A stretch of 64,000 nucleotides of DNA from positions 130,009,544 to 130,073,543 of the forward strand of contig OW121852.1 of NCBI GenBank assembly GCA_933228895.1, given 5' to 3'. The stretch comes from Platycnemis pennipes (lineage: Eukaryota > Arthropoda > Insecta > Odonata > Platycnemididae). Positions 10,300 to 21,712 of this stretch are shown piece after piece. Both the position numbers and the translations under genes were made by a program. The number at the start of each line of letters is the position of its first letter. Within the stretch, counting starts at the first letter, position 1. The notes under the pieces were generated by a model. That model was not told the DNA's origin and did not search any database. It saw only the letters and a list, made by a program, of their open reading frames with translations.

Positions 10300-10795
10300 G
10301 TAATGAGGGTGTTAACTCGGAACCAAAATCGCAATTTTGTACATGAAATCGTTAGATGGAAACGAAAAATGAATTTTAGTGAAAAAAATTATTCTTCTAA
10401 CCACAAACATTCACTCATAAATCAAAAATTAAAATAAGCAAAAGGTGACGCCCACCGAAAAAGCTGCTGTGATAACATTGATTTCATTATCCTCACGTCC
10501 TTGACTGCTTTTCGGGGAAGGGAAGGGAGTGGAGGGGGGTTCTCGGAAGGTCTGTTCGCACATATGCTGTCGCAACTGCTCCTATTGGCAGAGTCAGCTG
10601 TGCCCCCCCATTGCGATAAGGCGAAATAGCTTCGCGGGCTCAGTTGTGATTGGACGAAGTCGATATACGTCAGAGTTTGCACCACGCCCACTTTTCCGAA
10701 AGGGTTAAAAAATTCAGATTTTACCGCTTATAACTCGAGAAATAATTGACGGATCAAAAAAAAAAAGAAAAAGGATTGTCTTTTGTTTCACAAAC
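10300..10795 (-). repeat. Dispersed repeat R1, copy 1
   Basis: About 500 bp, minus orientation, highly similar to 32605-33125. Landmarks are CTCGAGTTATAAGCG, AACCCTTTCGGAAAAGTGGG, a CGTATATCGACTTCGTCCAA segment with a CCAAT box, and a pyrimidine-rich stretch. No coding capacity or LINE-type tail is visible. Confidence 0.75.
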
Positions 10796-11345
10796 TCTAT
10801 CAGATCAAGATCAGATCAGTTCCTCTGTCAAACTCGTAAAGCTATGGCAATTATCATGACAGTATTCAACAAATCTTGCATCTCTCGTTAAGGGCAGGCT
10901 AATTCCCACCCTGGGCTTATTTCCACCCATCCTCATATCCCTTCCGTCCCCATCACTTCCTCCCGACCAGAAGCGCCTTGAAGTGTGGCTACAGGCTTTG
11001 AAAACACGGCGTCCCCGCCTCCGCTGACTCACTCTCCGTGAGCTATCATGCGAAGCGCCAGCTCCAGCTGCTTATCTTATCCCCCTCCCTATCTAATCAG
11101 TGTGACTGTTGCAATGACGCTGCTTACGGCGATGCGATCTGTCGCCGGCCCTGGCTCGCGCCACGCAATCCACCCCTCAACCCCCCACTGCAGGGTGAGT
11201 CCGTCGCGTCGGAATGTCCCTGGTGATTGTAGCATTGGGTTAGGGCAGCCATTTGGCCCTTAACCCTTAGAAGCGCAGGCAGATAGGGGAGAGAGGTTGA
11301 ACACATGCTCTTGCGAGTGGGCCGTCATTTGATAACGCAAGTCAT
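10796..11345. other. Unassigned GC-rich DNA
   Basis: Unique-looking sequence with CpG-rich patches near 10980-11240. The overlapping short frames have no recognisable domain. A promoter fragment is possible but unsupported. Confidence 0.35.
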
Positions 11346-11928
11346 TATATTTTTTATAGGGAAATTCTATGCCCAAATGATAAAGAATATTTAAATGATG
11401 ACCTCCAAGCAATTGAAAAATGGTGTCATACATGGCAGTTAGAATGACATTTAAAAAAAGGTAGTAATGAATTTTTGGAAAAAGAATATCTCTCCTTCTT
11501 GCACTTACAAAATGAGTAATAATGAAATAACAAAGGTGAAAGCAATTATATAAGACTGACACATGATCTCTCCTGGGGTAAACACATACGTGAAATAATG
11601 GGTCAAGCTAATCGTAGACTGGGACTCATCAAAAGAGTATTGGGTAAATGTGACGAACATGTACGAGAAATCAGCTACTTTTCCCTTGTTAGACCTCATT
11701 TGGAATATGCTGCCAGTGTATGGGATCCCTACGAAATTAGGGATATGAATAGCGGTAACTATATCCAGTATGAGTGTAGCAATGGATAGCATTGGTCGCT
11801 GCATGTTGGTATAAGGACTTGACGCTAACCCAACTAACAGCATGTTTTTGGATGTTTGCTATGTAGTTTTTATCTTTTTTAATTAGTGAAGTTTAGACTA
11901 GTACATAAATACTAATCCTTATATACCA
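11346..11928 (+). mobile_element. LINE family B fragment, internally deleted
   Basis: Plus strand with the segment GQANRRLGLIKRVLGKCDEHV (11598-) and VRPHLEYAASVWDPYEI. It then jumps from the YEI codons directly to the C-terminal RDMNSGNYIQYECSNG, a deletion of about 300 bp. The 3' UTR stops before the terminal hairpin, so the copy lacks both ends. Confidence 0.85.
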
Positions 11929-12000
11929 TAGTTATTATTTGGCAATCCAGAGGACTCTGAGTCCGGTGAACATACAGTGCCCCGCAAGCGACATTAATTC

Positions 12001-12625
12001 GTCTACATCTACATATACACGATACCCTACTAGCCAACGAGGGTGTGTGGCAGGGGATGAAGATCACCAAGCACGCAATACCGACATGCAAACATGCATA
12101 TATAGGGTCTCGTGCAACTAGATTGTTAGTATCTATAGTATTTGAGGGATTAACACATGCATCATGCACTACAGACTACTCTAAAATATTTTCCCTGCCT
12201 ATCCCTTTCAACGCTGCCTATTCTGTTCTCTTATAGTAAGGGGGAAAAATCCCATTTTGAATCTATCAGTACGATAATATATCTCTCTAATCTCCTTTAT
12301 CTATTCGAATGTAGCATAATACGCTGGTGTTTTTAATATGTGCCTAACATCTTCAGTAAAGCTATCCGATAGAATTTTCTCTAATAGATTTAATCTGTAC
12401 TTTAACCTACGCTCCGATAATGATTCCCACCCTAATTCTTGTATTAATTCTGATACACTACTCAACCTATCGTAACACCTTTTGACGAACCTAGCTGCTC
12501 TACGCTGCACACTGTCTACTTCTCTCCTGTCTAGTTCTCCCTCTACACTGGCTGCATACTCAAGGTGGGGCCTAAATACTGAAAAGTAACATCGCTCTTT
12601 TGTCTTCTCATCACATTTACCAAGT
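12001..12625 (-). mobile_element. LINE family A tail
   Basis: Minus-strand 3' hairpin at 12015-12052, the C-terminal coding region and the segment LIQELGWESLSERRLKYRLN (12301-12510). Frame breaks are present. The 5' break is near 12625. Confidence 0.85.
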
Positions 12626-12957
12626 TAATCGTTTAGAATCGACCCATTGTCGCGATGTTTACGCACACAGTACTGTCAGCAGCATTCTGGTTTTCTTCGG
12701 TTGTTGAAGGCTCCTTGCATACATGACTCCACGAAGAGCAGGTATCATTACTCTGCCGATGAATCTCTTGGCATGTTTCCAGACTCACTGAGTCTTAGTG
12801 CATGGGAGAAGCCCAAACGTATAGTGGTAATCGTGTCGTTAGGAAATAAATTATCTTACGGTGTGAATCTGCTTCCCAGGATCGAAAAAATTGCCCTTAA
12901 ATTACCTCTATCACCCCCACATCTCACAGTTGATGCAAAATTTCACATTTTAGCAAG
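12626..12957. other. Unassigned DNA
   Basis: No recognisable feature between two LINE tails. Confidence 0.3.
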
Positions 12958-13515
12958 GAATATCTATATCTATTTACATAATACCCTGCAAGTCACCATA
13001 AATGTGTGTGGCAAGAGGTGAATTTTCACCAAACATGCACTACATGCCATGCATAATAAAGGATTAGTATCTATACACTGTTCTAAACTTCACTTTTAAA
13101 AAAAGATAAAAATACCAATGCAAACAGGCATAAACATGCTGTTATTTCGGTTAGCTTCAATTTCTTATACCAACATGCAGCTACCAATGTTATCCATTGC
13201 TACACTCGTACTGGATATATTTACAGTTATTAGTATCTCTAATTGTACGAGGGAAAAAGGACATTTTGAATCTGTCAGATCGGCAATCAATTTCTCTAAT
13301 TTTGTGATTATGGTCCAGTCTACCAGAGTAAGTTGGGGTTAGGAAAATATTTTTAACATCATCACCGAAAATATGGTCTTGGAATTTGTTTAAGAGATTA
13401 AGTCTAAATTTCAGCCTGTGATTGGATAATGACTTCCAATTTAATTCATTTAATAGACTGGTTACACTATAAAGTTATCGTACCGTCCCTTTACAAATGT
13501 TGCCGATCTTCGAAT
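12958..13515 (-). mobile_element. LINE family B tail
   Basis: Minus-strand hairpin at 12978-13020 and 3' UTR. Degraded coding sequence runs up to the codons for RRSARFVKG near 13500. No intact frame. Confidence 0.85.
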
Positions 13516-14007
13516 ATTGGCTTTGACGACGTTCTTGTGCGAGATCACCCTCGGCTAGATTCATATTTGAAATTTCCATGATCTGCTGTCACCTTCATCG
13601 TGGCTATAACGTTTGCCACCCATAGTTTATTGGTAACAGCAGTGCAGTGCGAGATACTGTTGGGGCAGTTACGTCGAATTCGTCTCTGCCGTTAGACCTG
13701 TGCCCAGCCGACCCCAACGGAATCAGTGACTAGGAATGAATTTGTGCTCATTCACGATTGTCACACAGCGATGTATTTACCCTCACTGACGCCCTATACA
13801 TGGGAAATATATGGGAATTGTATGTCCCATATATTTCCCAATTAGGGGAATTCATTGTGTGTATGGCTACAGACTTGAGTGGCGTCGTCAGGCAAGTAAG
13901 TCTTGGACTGTGGACGGCCAGTTATCTCCGAGAGTTGTGGCAATACGCCATTCGACGCTCGCAGCGGATGAAGCAATTTAAATTTCCTTTATTTAGTCTG
14001 ATATTTC
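13516..14007. other. Unassigned DNA
   Basis: No family signature, apart from the perfect hairpin at 13801-13840. The plus frame at 13758-14033 runs through that hairpin into a LINE tail and is not a credible gene. Confidence 0.35.
13801..13840. repeat. Perfect 16-bp hairpin
   Basis: TGGGAAATATATGGGA and its exact complement are separated by 8 bases. There is no adjoining T-run or element boundary. Confidence 0.85.
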
Positions 14008-14550
14008 ATGCATTAATCTACATAATACCCTGAAGGCCATCGTAAAGGTGTCTGTCAGGGGGTGAATTCACACCAAGCATGCATTACATATCGCGCATAA
14101 AACGCATATTAGTTTAAACTTCATAATTAAAAAAGGATATAAATAGCAAAGCAAGAATGCAAAATTATGCTGTTAGTTGGGTTAGCTTAAAATCCTCATA
14201 CCAAAATATACCTACCTATTCTATCCATTGATACACTCGTAATTATGCTATTGGATATATTTACGGCTATTCATATCCCTAATTGTACGAGGAAAAAAAG
14301 ACATTTTGAATCTGTTAGTTGGGCAATCAAGTTCTCTAATTTTGCGATTATAATGGTCCAGCCTACAGTAGCCTACGTTGGAGTTAGCAAAATATTTTTA
14401 ACGTAATCAGTGAAAATATTATCTTGGAATTTATTTAAGGGATTAAGTCTACATTTCTTACCGCGACCTGACAATGATTCCCATTTTAGTTCATTTAATA
14501 GACTGGCGACGCTAGTATAGTTATTATTATGCCGTCTCTGTAAATAAGGA
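14008..14550 (-). mobile_element. LINE family B tail
   Basis: Minus-strand hairpin at 14018-14062, 3' UTR and degraded C-terminal coding sequence. The 5' break is near 14550. Small insertions relative to other copies (for example at 14238 and 14352) indicate age. Confidence 0.8.
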
Positions 14551-14667
14551 ATTCGTAATCGTATTCGCTTCGAAAATTTCAGCAGATTATTAATTCGATC
14601 AAAAGTTCATTTAGGAATGCTCATTTAAGAAACTTCAAGGAATCTTAACTGGGCTAATTCAATATTC

Positions 14668-15228
14668 ATCTACATCTACATAATACCCTGCAAGCCACCA
14701 TAAAGGTGTGTGGTAGGGGGTGAAATCTCACCAAACATGCACTACATATCATGCATAAAAAAAGGATTAGTACTTGTATAGGTACTGTTCAAAACTCCGC
14801 TATGTAAAAAAATAAAAATAGCAAAGCATACATGCAAAAACATGCTGTTAGTTGGGTTAGCTTTAAGTCCTTATGCTAACATGCAGCTACCAATGTTATC
14901 CATTGCTACACTCGTACTGGATATATTTACCGTTATTCATATCCCTAATAGTACAGTCTACCATAGTAAGTTGGGGTCCGAAAAATATTTTTAACATCAT
15001 CACTGAAAATATAGCCTTGGAATTTGTTTAAGAGATTAAGTCTAATTTTCAACCTGCGATCTGGAAATGATTCCCAATTTAATTCTTTTTATAGACTGGT
15101 GACGCTAATATAGTTATCGTATCGTCCCTTCACAAACCTTGCCGATCTTTGCTGCACACGTTCAAGTTCGTTATTTAGACCGATTTCGTGGGGATCCCAT
15201 ACCCTGGCAGTATATTCCAAATGAGGTA
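14668..15228 (-). mobile_element. LINE family B tail
   Basis: Minus-strand 3' end with TACATC units at 14668-14680, hairpin, 3' UTR with a deletion near 14950, and coding remnants up to EYAASVWDP-like codons near 15210. Confidence 0.85.
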
Positions 15229-16027
15229 TTTAACGTAATCAGAATGGTGGTATCGTTAATGGGAAAATACGTTCAAGAATTCATAAAGTTCGGAGGATAG
15301 TAAAGGCATTCATTGTATTGGATCAAAATTATAAATGTTCAGCAAACCCTTCACTCCAATGTTACCTGGGCTCGAGAGGATCTACCGTCTGTGTGCATTT
15401 TCACAACTGGTGTCGTTTTGGTGCTGAGCACCGACATATCACCCCTCGACCAGACCCCTCCCGGAAATCAGTCCCTTCTTATCTCCCGGATAATTTGGAC
15501 TTTGATCCCGAAAAGTTTGACTCGCCCTTGAATGGAAGCGGCCCGATAAGTGTCCTTCGACCGACGGAAGTGGATGTGACCGTCTAGCGTTTGGTGCATT
15601 CCATTCGCAAACATCGCCACGACAGAACCTCAGCGCGAATCACGAAGGGACCTCATATTTCTCTCAGTTATGAATATGTTTTGGTTTTCGCATTTTTATT
15701 CGAGCTTGATAATACATTCCAATAGGATACATTCATCGATTCTACTGATTTCAGTGAAATCGCGGACTACAATATTTACCTGGAAAATAGACCATTTTAC
15801 CCTCGCTGATATCCAAGGGCATAATACTTCGGCTGCCATTGATTGCTGTTTCGCTGTCAAGAGTTTTCAAGCAGTAATCGTTACGACCACTGGAGTTATA
15901 AAAAATGAAGTCCACCAAGTCAAGCTTACATGCATTAGCATGTTCACTGCGCTGCTGACGATGTAAATCATGGTATGCACTCTAGTTACTCGTCCTTTTC
16001 CAATTCACTCGTTAATTCAAGACGGAA
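15229..16027. other. Unassigned DNA
   Basis: About 800 bp with no match to the other repeats in the window. The frames 15313-15531, 15318-15587 and 15670-15966 show no domain, signal peptide or repeat pattern that I recognise. Confidence 0.35.
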
Positions 16028-16540
16028 CATCCACATCTACATAATACCCTGCAAGTCTCCATAGTGGTGTGTGGGAGAGGGTGAACTCTCACCAAACATG
16101 CACTACACATCATGCCTAAAAGAGAATTAGTATTTATATACTGTTCTAAACTTCACTATTTAAAAAAAGATAAAAATAGCAAAGCAAACATGCAAAACAT
16201 GCTGTTAGTTGGGTTAGCTTCAAGTCCTTATACCAGCATGCAGCTACCAATGTTGCCCATTGCTATACTCGTATTGGAAATATTTACCGCTATTCTTATC
16301 CCTAATTGTACGAGGGAAAAAGAACATTTTGAGTCTGTCTGTTCGGCAATCAATTTCTCTAATTTTGTGATTGTGGTCCAGTCTACCATAGTAAGTTGGG
16401 GTTCGCAAAATATTTTTAACGTCATCACCGAAAATATTATGTTGGAATTTATTTAGGAGATTAAGTCTAAATTTCAACCTGCGATCTCACAATTATTCCC
16501 ATTAAAATTCATTTAATAGACTGGTGAAGCTCAATTTGGT
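16028..16540 (-). mobile_element. LINE family B tail
   Basis: Minus-strand hairpin and 3' UTR. The C-terminal frame (16244-16477) includes TYYGRLDHNHKIREIDCRTD. The 5' break is near 16540. Confidence 0.85.
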
Positions 16541-16954
16541 TCAAGAAAATGAAGAAGGTGACATTTAAGTCGTAGAAGGTGATGACATGAGCTATCCATA
16601 AGGAGTGAAAAGGCGATGAACAAGTCTAAATATTTTGGATCTCAGGTAACGGCCGCCTCCCAATTCTCTCACACTAACTAATAACGGTTTATCGGGACCA
16701 ATGTTACTTTTCCGTGAAGATTAGGGGCACTGCCAAGTATTCTTATCATTTGACACGATTCGAGATGCTCTGCAAGGGTGAAACTGGCTTTTAAGGGTTG
16801 GACTGATCTGTCTGTGGAACTTCTCCTCCTTGGTTGTACTCGTCCCTCACCTCCATTTTCTCCATGCGATCTTAGAGCAAATAACTTGAAGATGAACAAT
16901 TTATTCTTTATATCAGATAGGACTGAAGGCGTCACTTTGTGGAAGTTTGTTACA
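16541..16954. other. Unassigned DNA
   Basis: No feature recognised. It ends at the left arm of the inverted-repeat element that follows. Confidence 0.3.
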
Positions 16955-17629
16955 CTATTCATGGTAACAAATAAAATAAAAACTTTTAGTTTATTCCACA
17001 CTTTTTTTTTAATTATTAACACCTTTCCGTTGCATTAAATACCGATACACACTTTGCCAACTCATGTTTTATAAGATTTTGAAATCTAAAAGTAGGGTCC
17101 TTCAGCAACACTTCATAATCATGCGTGGCAAGGTTTTCGGGTTGACCTCCGCGTCGATTCATCTTCATGACGACAGTTTCGCCGGCGTTGCAGCTGGCGT
17201 CTTCAGGTTCGAAGTGTTTGATGCAGGTTTTTGCCCGTCTTATATAGGCCTTGGGTTTTGGCTAGATGCGTTCTGATTGGTCCGTTTGGGTAAGAGTCTC
17301 TTCCAGGCGTTAGAGAGCGAATAGCCGTCCTCCCTGTTGAAACACCGACATCTGTCAAACACTTCGAACCTGAAGACGCCAGCTGCAACGCCGGCGAAAC
17401 TGTCGTCATGAAGATGAATCGACGCGGAGGTCAACCCGAAAACCTTGCTACGCATGCTGCACCACTCCGCAGAAGCCTCCATCAACACTTCATAATCATT
17501 TTCACTCAAGAATTTGGTACATTTTTCAATGGAAAATCACTACACTCTTGCGTAGTGGTTTTAAATAGAAGTGTGAAAAAAGTGTGGAATAGACTAAAAG
17601 TTTTTATTTTATTCGCTTCCATGAATAAT
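16955..17629. mobile_element. Foldback element hosting a nested insertion
   Basis: Arms at 16955-17007 and 17576-17629 are inverted copies (about 48 of 53 positions match; landmark ATAAAATAAAAACTTTTAGT). Removing the nested unit at 17123-17499 leaves a host element of about 300 bp. It has no coding capacity and its superfamily is unknown. Confidence 0.65.
17123..17499. mobile_element. Nested Penelope-type foldback unit with hammerhead-like motifs
   Basis: Arms 17121-17221 and 17355-17455 are 101 bp and differ at one position. The unit is flanked by the 17-bp direct repeat CAACACTTCATAATCAT (17106-17122 and 17483-17499), a plausible target duplication. Each arm carries CTGAAGA, a 19-base stem-loop and GAAAC (plus strand 17370-17400; minus strand 17206-17176), which resembles the core of a hammerhead ribozyme. 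Similar motifs end the Penelope-like element at 25525-25575. An unpaired base after CTGAAGA and a weak third stem mean that catalysis is not established. Confidence 0.7.
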
Positions 17630-18290
17630 TTATTCTTTGCCTTTCTCTTTGCTGGTCATGCAGTCGACTCTGGCTTTACTTGCGAAGGTAAACAAACCTC
17701 GATGAAAACTCATTGCTGTAAGGAGTAACCTTCTCAGCATTATTTTTTTTTGCCATCCATGGAGTTTTACGGCAAGGAAAACAGGACGCAAGTCTCTCAG
17801 CGAGACACCTGAGACAACGTGGGCGAAGTTAAAAAGGCGTGGGAGATTAGCGACGCTCCAGTTCCTCGCAGTCTTGGGCGAGAGTGAGGTCGCTAGGAAA
17901 CGTGTTCCCGAAAAACATCTTTTCCCACGAATCCAGTTTTCGACTTCACAAAAAATACAAGACTACCGTGCGAGGGAATCTAAATAACAAGGGGGGAGGG
18001 AGGATTCCTTGTTTCTTCGGTCGCCTCTCTCTCTCCTGCGGGAAAGAAACGGCCCGAATGCTCTGTGACCGCTCCCAAGGTTGCCGGCCCGATCGGCAAG
18101 TCCGCCTTTAAAGCGACAATGGCCTCCTCTCTCCTTTCGATCTGTGGTTGCCAGCGGACGACGTCTGATTGGCTCGAATCGGAGGAGGGAAGGAGTTCGC
18201 TGCTCTCCGGCGTAAACTACACCGACACCCTGAGGCATCTGTTGACTCACAGGCGATGGAGGGAAGTAAATTAGAGCTCTCAACTGCGCG
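17630..18290. other. Unassigned, partly GC-rich DNA
   Basis: Positions 17990-18250 are GC-rich with a CCAAT-type motif (GATTGGCTCGAATCGG). The frames 17884-18111 and 18065-18274 have no recognisable domain. It may be a promoter fragment but nothing confirms this. Confidence 0.35.
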
Positions 18291-18572
18291 AATAAATTGT
18301 CGTACTGATAGATACAAAATGGCATTTTCCCCCGTACTATAAGAAAACAGAATAGGCAGCATAGCAAAGGGTTAGGTAGGGGAAATATTTTAGAGTAGTC
18401 TGTAGTGCATGATGCATGTATTAATCCCTAAAATACTATAGATACTAACAATCTAGTTGCATGAGACCCTATAGTTGCTTGTTTGCATGTCAGTAGTGCA
18501 TGCTCGGTGATCTTCACCCCCTGCCACACACCCTCGCGGTGGCTGCAGGGTATCGTGTAGATGTAGATGAAA
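18291..18572 (+). mobile_element. LINE family A tail
   Basis: Starts in the codons for NCRTDRYKMAF and runs through the 3' UTR, hairpin (18515-18552) and TGTAGATG tail. Confidence 0.9.
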
Positions 18573-18621
18573 TCTTTTGCCGTGCCAAATGAAGCATTGT
18601 GCTTAGCGATGCTTTGGTGAG

Positions 18622-18660
18622 CTCAAGGCGCTCAGCACCAAAGATACTGAGCGCCTTGAG
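18622..18660. repeat. Perfect 14-bp hairpin
   Basis: CTCAAGGCGCTCAG and its exact complement are separated by 11 bases. It lies between the 3' ends of a plus-strand family A LINE and a minus-strand family C LINE. Confidence 0.8.
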
Positions 18661-18699
18661 TGACTGAAATGTTCGCTTTTTTTGTCCAGGTGAAAAATA

Positions 18700-19690
18700 C
18701 ATCATCATCACTGGTCAACAACCCTAGGATTGGTTTGACGCAGCCCTCCACACGATTCTTCTATCGGCCAACCTCTTCATATTAACGTAGCTCCTCTCTT
18801 TTATACCCCTCACAACTTGCTCCATATACCTCATACGAGACCTGCCTTTTCCATTCTTCCCATTCACTTTTCCCACGACGATTGTCTTCATCAGGCCATC
18901 GTGTCTTAAGATATGGCCGATTAAGTTGTCCCGTCCTCTTTTAAGTTTTTGGTAGAAATCTCTTCTCTCCCGCTCTTCTTAACACCTCCTCGTTACTTAC
19001 TCGATCGATCCATTTTATCTTCATCATTATTCGATAGAAATAGCACCACATTTCAAATGCTTCCAGCCTGGACTTCTCTGCTGCTGTTATTGTTCATGCT
19101 TCGCTGCCTTATAGTAGAATGCTTCAGATTTATGTTCTAATGAAATGTTTTCTCACTTCCACGCTTGTATTTGCAGCTGTAAGCAGAATCATCTTCTGGT
19201 AAAATGCCCTTTTTGCTTGGGCAATTCTACTGGCAATTTCTCTTTTACTTCGTCCATCGCTAGTCTCTCGGCTTCCCAGCTAACAGAACTCTTCCAACTC
19301 CTCAATATTTTGTTTTCCTATTTTAACATTGGTCCTGGCTTCCTTTCTCCTACTGCACACCAATACCTTTGTTTCTTTTTATTGAACTTCAGATAATATC
19401 TGGTCATTGTTCGTTCCATATTTCCTAGTGTCTTCTTTAAATCTCCATCTGTTTCTGCCATGTCATGTCACTGCTATGTCATCGGCGAATCGTAGCATGC
19501 TGATTTTCTCCCCGTGGATATTCACTCCCGGAGACTTTTCTTTGACTTCTTGGATGGATTTCTCGATGTAAACATTGTATAATACGGGAGACAGTGCATA
19601 TCCTTGCCTCACTCCTTTATTTATGCTTACTTCTGTACTGCTGGGTCCTGGTTTGGTTATGGCCATCTGTTTTTTATACAAGCTGTGGAT
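18700..19690 (-). mobile_element. LINE family C (RTE-like), 3' half
   Basis: The minus strand encodes INKGVRQGYALSPVLYN and MLRFADDIAVT (19463-19681), part of a reverse transcriptase. After degraded coding sequence it reads RLEAFEMWC, DNLIGHILRHDGLMKTIV and NGKNGKGRSRMRYMEQVV. The 3' end carries GATGATGAT-type units at 18701-18710. This wording is typical of arthropod LINEs often annotated as craniofacial-development-protein-like; RTE affinity is an inference. Stops and shifts make it inactive. Confidence 0.85.
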
Positions 19691-20405
19691 GAAAAATACA
19701 TACCACTCTCATTTATACTTTGATTCTACTTATTTCAGCGAAACATATTTAATAACTACTTATTTCATTGAGCAAGTTGACTGAGAGTGCGAAGTAGTTT
19801 GCCAGAATTAGTGGTTAAGAAGTTTGATTATGCCCTCGACTGCGCAACAGAATGATATCCTTCCGTTCAATACGGGCAACAGGAAGGCGTAAGTGCCTCT
19901 AGTTATTATTTCCACGTCTCTAATTACGAAAATGCAAGGTCCACGTGAGAACTGGCAAATTTTGGAGAGTTACGTAATTGGAAATGGAACATAGCTCTCG
20001 CAAAGAATAATCACGGATATAACTGGCAAAGTACTGAAAGTTGATGAAATTAAAAATTTGTGTACCGTAGTAAAGGCACGATGCTGTGCGTATCAATTAT
20101 GCAAAGGATTTTAAAATAAAGTGAGATGGAAAATACAAATTCCCTCTATTTTTCCGGATTCACAAAGCCAAGTGTGAGTAGAATTTACTAGATTAAACTA
20201 CGAATGAGCTTTTGGATGCTTTCAAAATAGCCATTTACTTTTTCGACATGAGATCGCTATGCAATTCAACGAGTATACTTTTCTGAAAGAAAGCCTCCCC
20301 AAAAATTACGGATCTTTTAAGGTTACGGCGTGAAGAAACAAGTCATTATCCTTTCTGATATATTTGAATTTTCTCGAGTAGATTAGTTGCTTGCAACCGT
20401 GAAGT
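19691..20405. other. Unassigned AT-rich DNA with repeat R4
   Basis: Nothing recognised except that 19767-19890 resembles 23397-23520 (shared TTGAGCAAGTTGA, GACTGCGCAAC and TTCAATACGGGC in the same order). Confidence 0.45.
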
Positions 20406-20407
20406 AT

Positions 20408-20700
20408 CTGCATCTACATCTACACGATACCCTGCAAGCCACCACGAGAGTGTGTGGCAGGGGGTGAAGATCACCAAGCATGCACTACTGACATGCAAAC
20501 AAGCAACAAAAGTGTCTCATGCAACTATATTGTTAGTATCTATAGTATTTAAGGTGTTATTACATGCATCATGCACGACAGGCTACTCTAAAATATTTCC
20601 CCTACCTATCCCTTTCCTATGCTGCCTATTCTGTTCTCTTAAAGTACGGGGGAAAATACCATTTTGAATCTATCGGTACGACAATCTATCTCTCTAATCT
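20408..20700 (-). mobile_element. LINE family A tail
   Basis: Minus-strand TACATC units and hairpin at 20408-20462, then 3' UTR and C-terminal codons. It is cut off abruptly at a family C fragment. Confidence 0.85.
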
Positions 20701-20860
20701 AATTCATATTGACGTAGCTCCTCTCTTTTACATTCTTCACAACATGCTCCGTACAACTCATAAGAGGCCTGCCTTTTCCATTTTTCCCGTTCATTTTCCT
20801 TAGACGATTGCCTTCATCAGGCCATCGTGCCTTAGGATGTGGCTTATCAAGTTGTCTTAT
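20701..20860 (-). mobile_element. LINE family C fragment between two family A pieces
   Basis: The minus-strand peptide NGKNGKGRPLMSCTEHVV then KNVKERSYVNMN matches the family C tail at 18700-19000. It sits between two A fragments in the same orientation. Confidence 0.75.
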
Positions 20861-20879
20861 ATCCATTAATTGCGTCAAT

Positions 20880-21590
20880 AGTGTCTCATGCAACTACATT
20901 GTTAGAATCTACAGTATTTAAGGGATTAATACATGCATCATGCACTACAGACTACTCTAAAATTTTTCCCCTACCAATTCCTCTTCTATGCTGCCTATTC
21001 TGTTCTCTTATAGTTCGGGGGAAAATTCCTTTTTGAATCTATCAGTACGACAATCTATCTCTCTAATCTTATTTATCTGGTCGAATCTAGCATAATACGC
21101 TGCTGTTTTTAGTATGTGCTTAACATCTTCAGTAAAGGTCTTACTAAAGTCTTCAGTGGAAGACTATTTTATAATGATGGTACCCTAAACACAGTTCCGC
21201 CTTCTAGATTACCTAAAGCTCCTTGTATTTTGTATGTCTTTGTTTTGTATATAATATGGAGTGATAAACATTATTATTATGATTAAAGTTATCCGATTGA
21301 AATTTATCTAATAGATATAATCTGTACCTTAACCTGCGCTGTGATAATTACTCCCACTCTAATTCTTGTATAAATTCTGAAACACTACTCAATCTATCGT
21401 AACACCTTTTAACGAACCTAGCTGCTCTACACTGCATACTGTCTAGTTCTCTGATCAAACCTAATTCATTAGGATCCCATACACTGGCTGCATACTCAAG
21501 ATGGGAACTAGTGAAAACTAACTAGTGAAAACTAACATCGCTCTTTTGTCTCCTCATCACATTTCCCAAGTACTCTTATTATAAATATTT
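20880..21590 (-). mobile_element. LINE family A fragment with a 155-bp insertion
   Basis: The 3' UTR and C-terminal coding region lack the terminal hairpin. At 21136-21290 a foreign block splits the CTTCAGTAAAG / TATCCGATTG continuity. The block ends in ATTATTATTATG and is bounded by TAAAG on both sides, as for a small retroposed sequence on the plus strand. The 5' break is near 21590. Confidence 0.8.
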
Positions 21591-21712
21591 GAAATACTAT
21601 GCACGTTTACCTCATGACATTACGACGCTGCAAATAAAATAAACCTAGTGCCCCGTACTGTGTAGTCACAACAAATAGGCGCGTGGTGTATTCATCTTAT
21701 TCACCTTACAAA

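Noticed and set aside
15313..15587. Two overlapping open frames suggesting a small gene
   Set aside because: They overlap in different frames, lack motifs and have no repeat or codon signal in favour of either.
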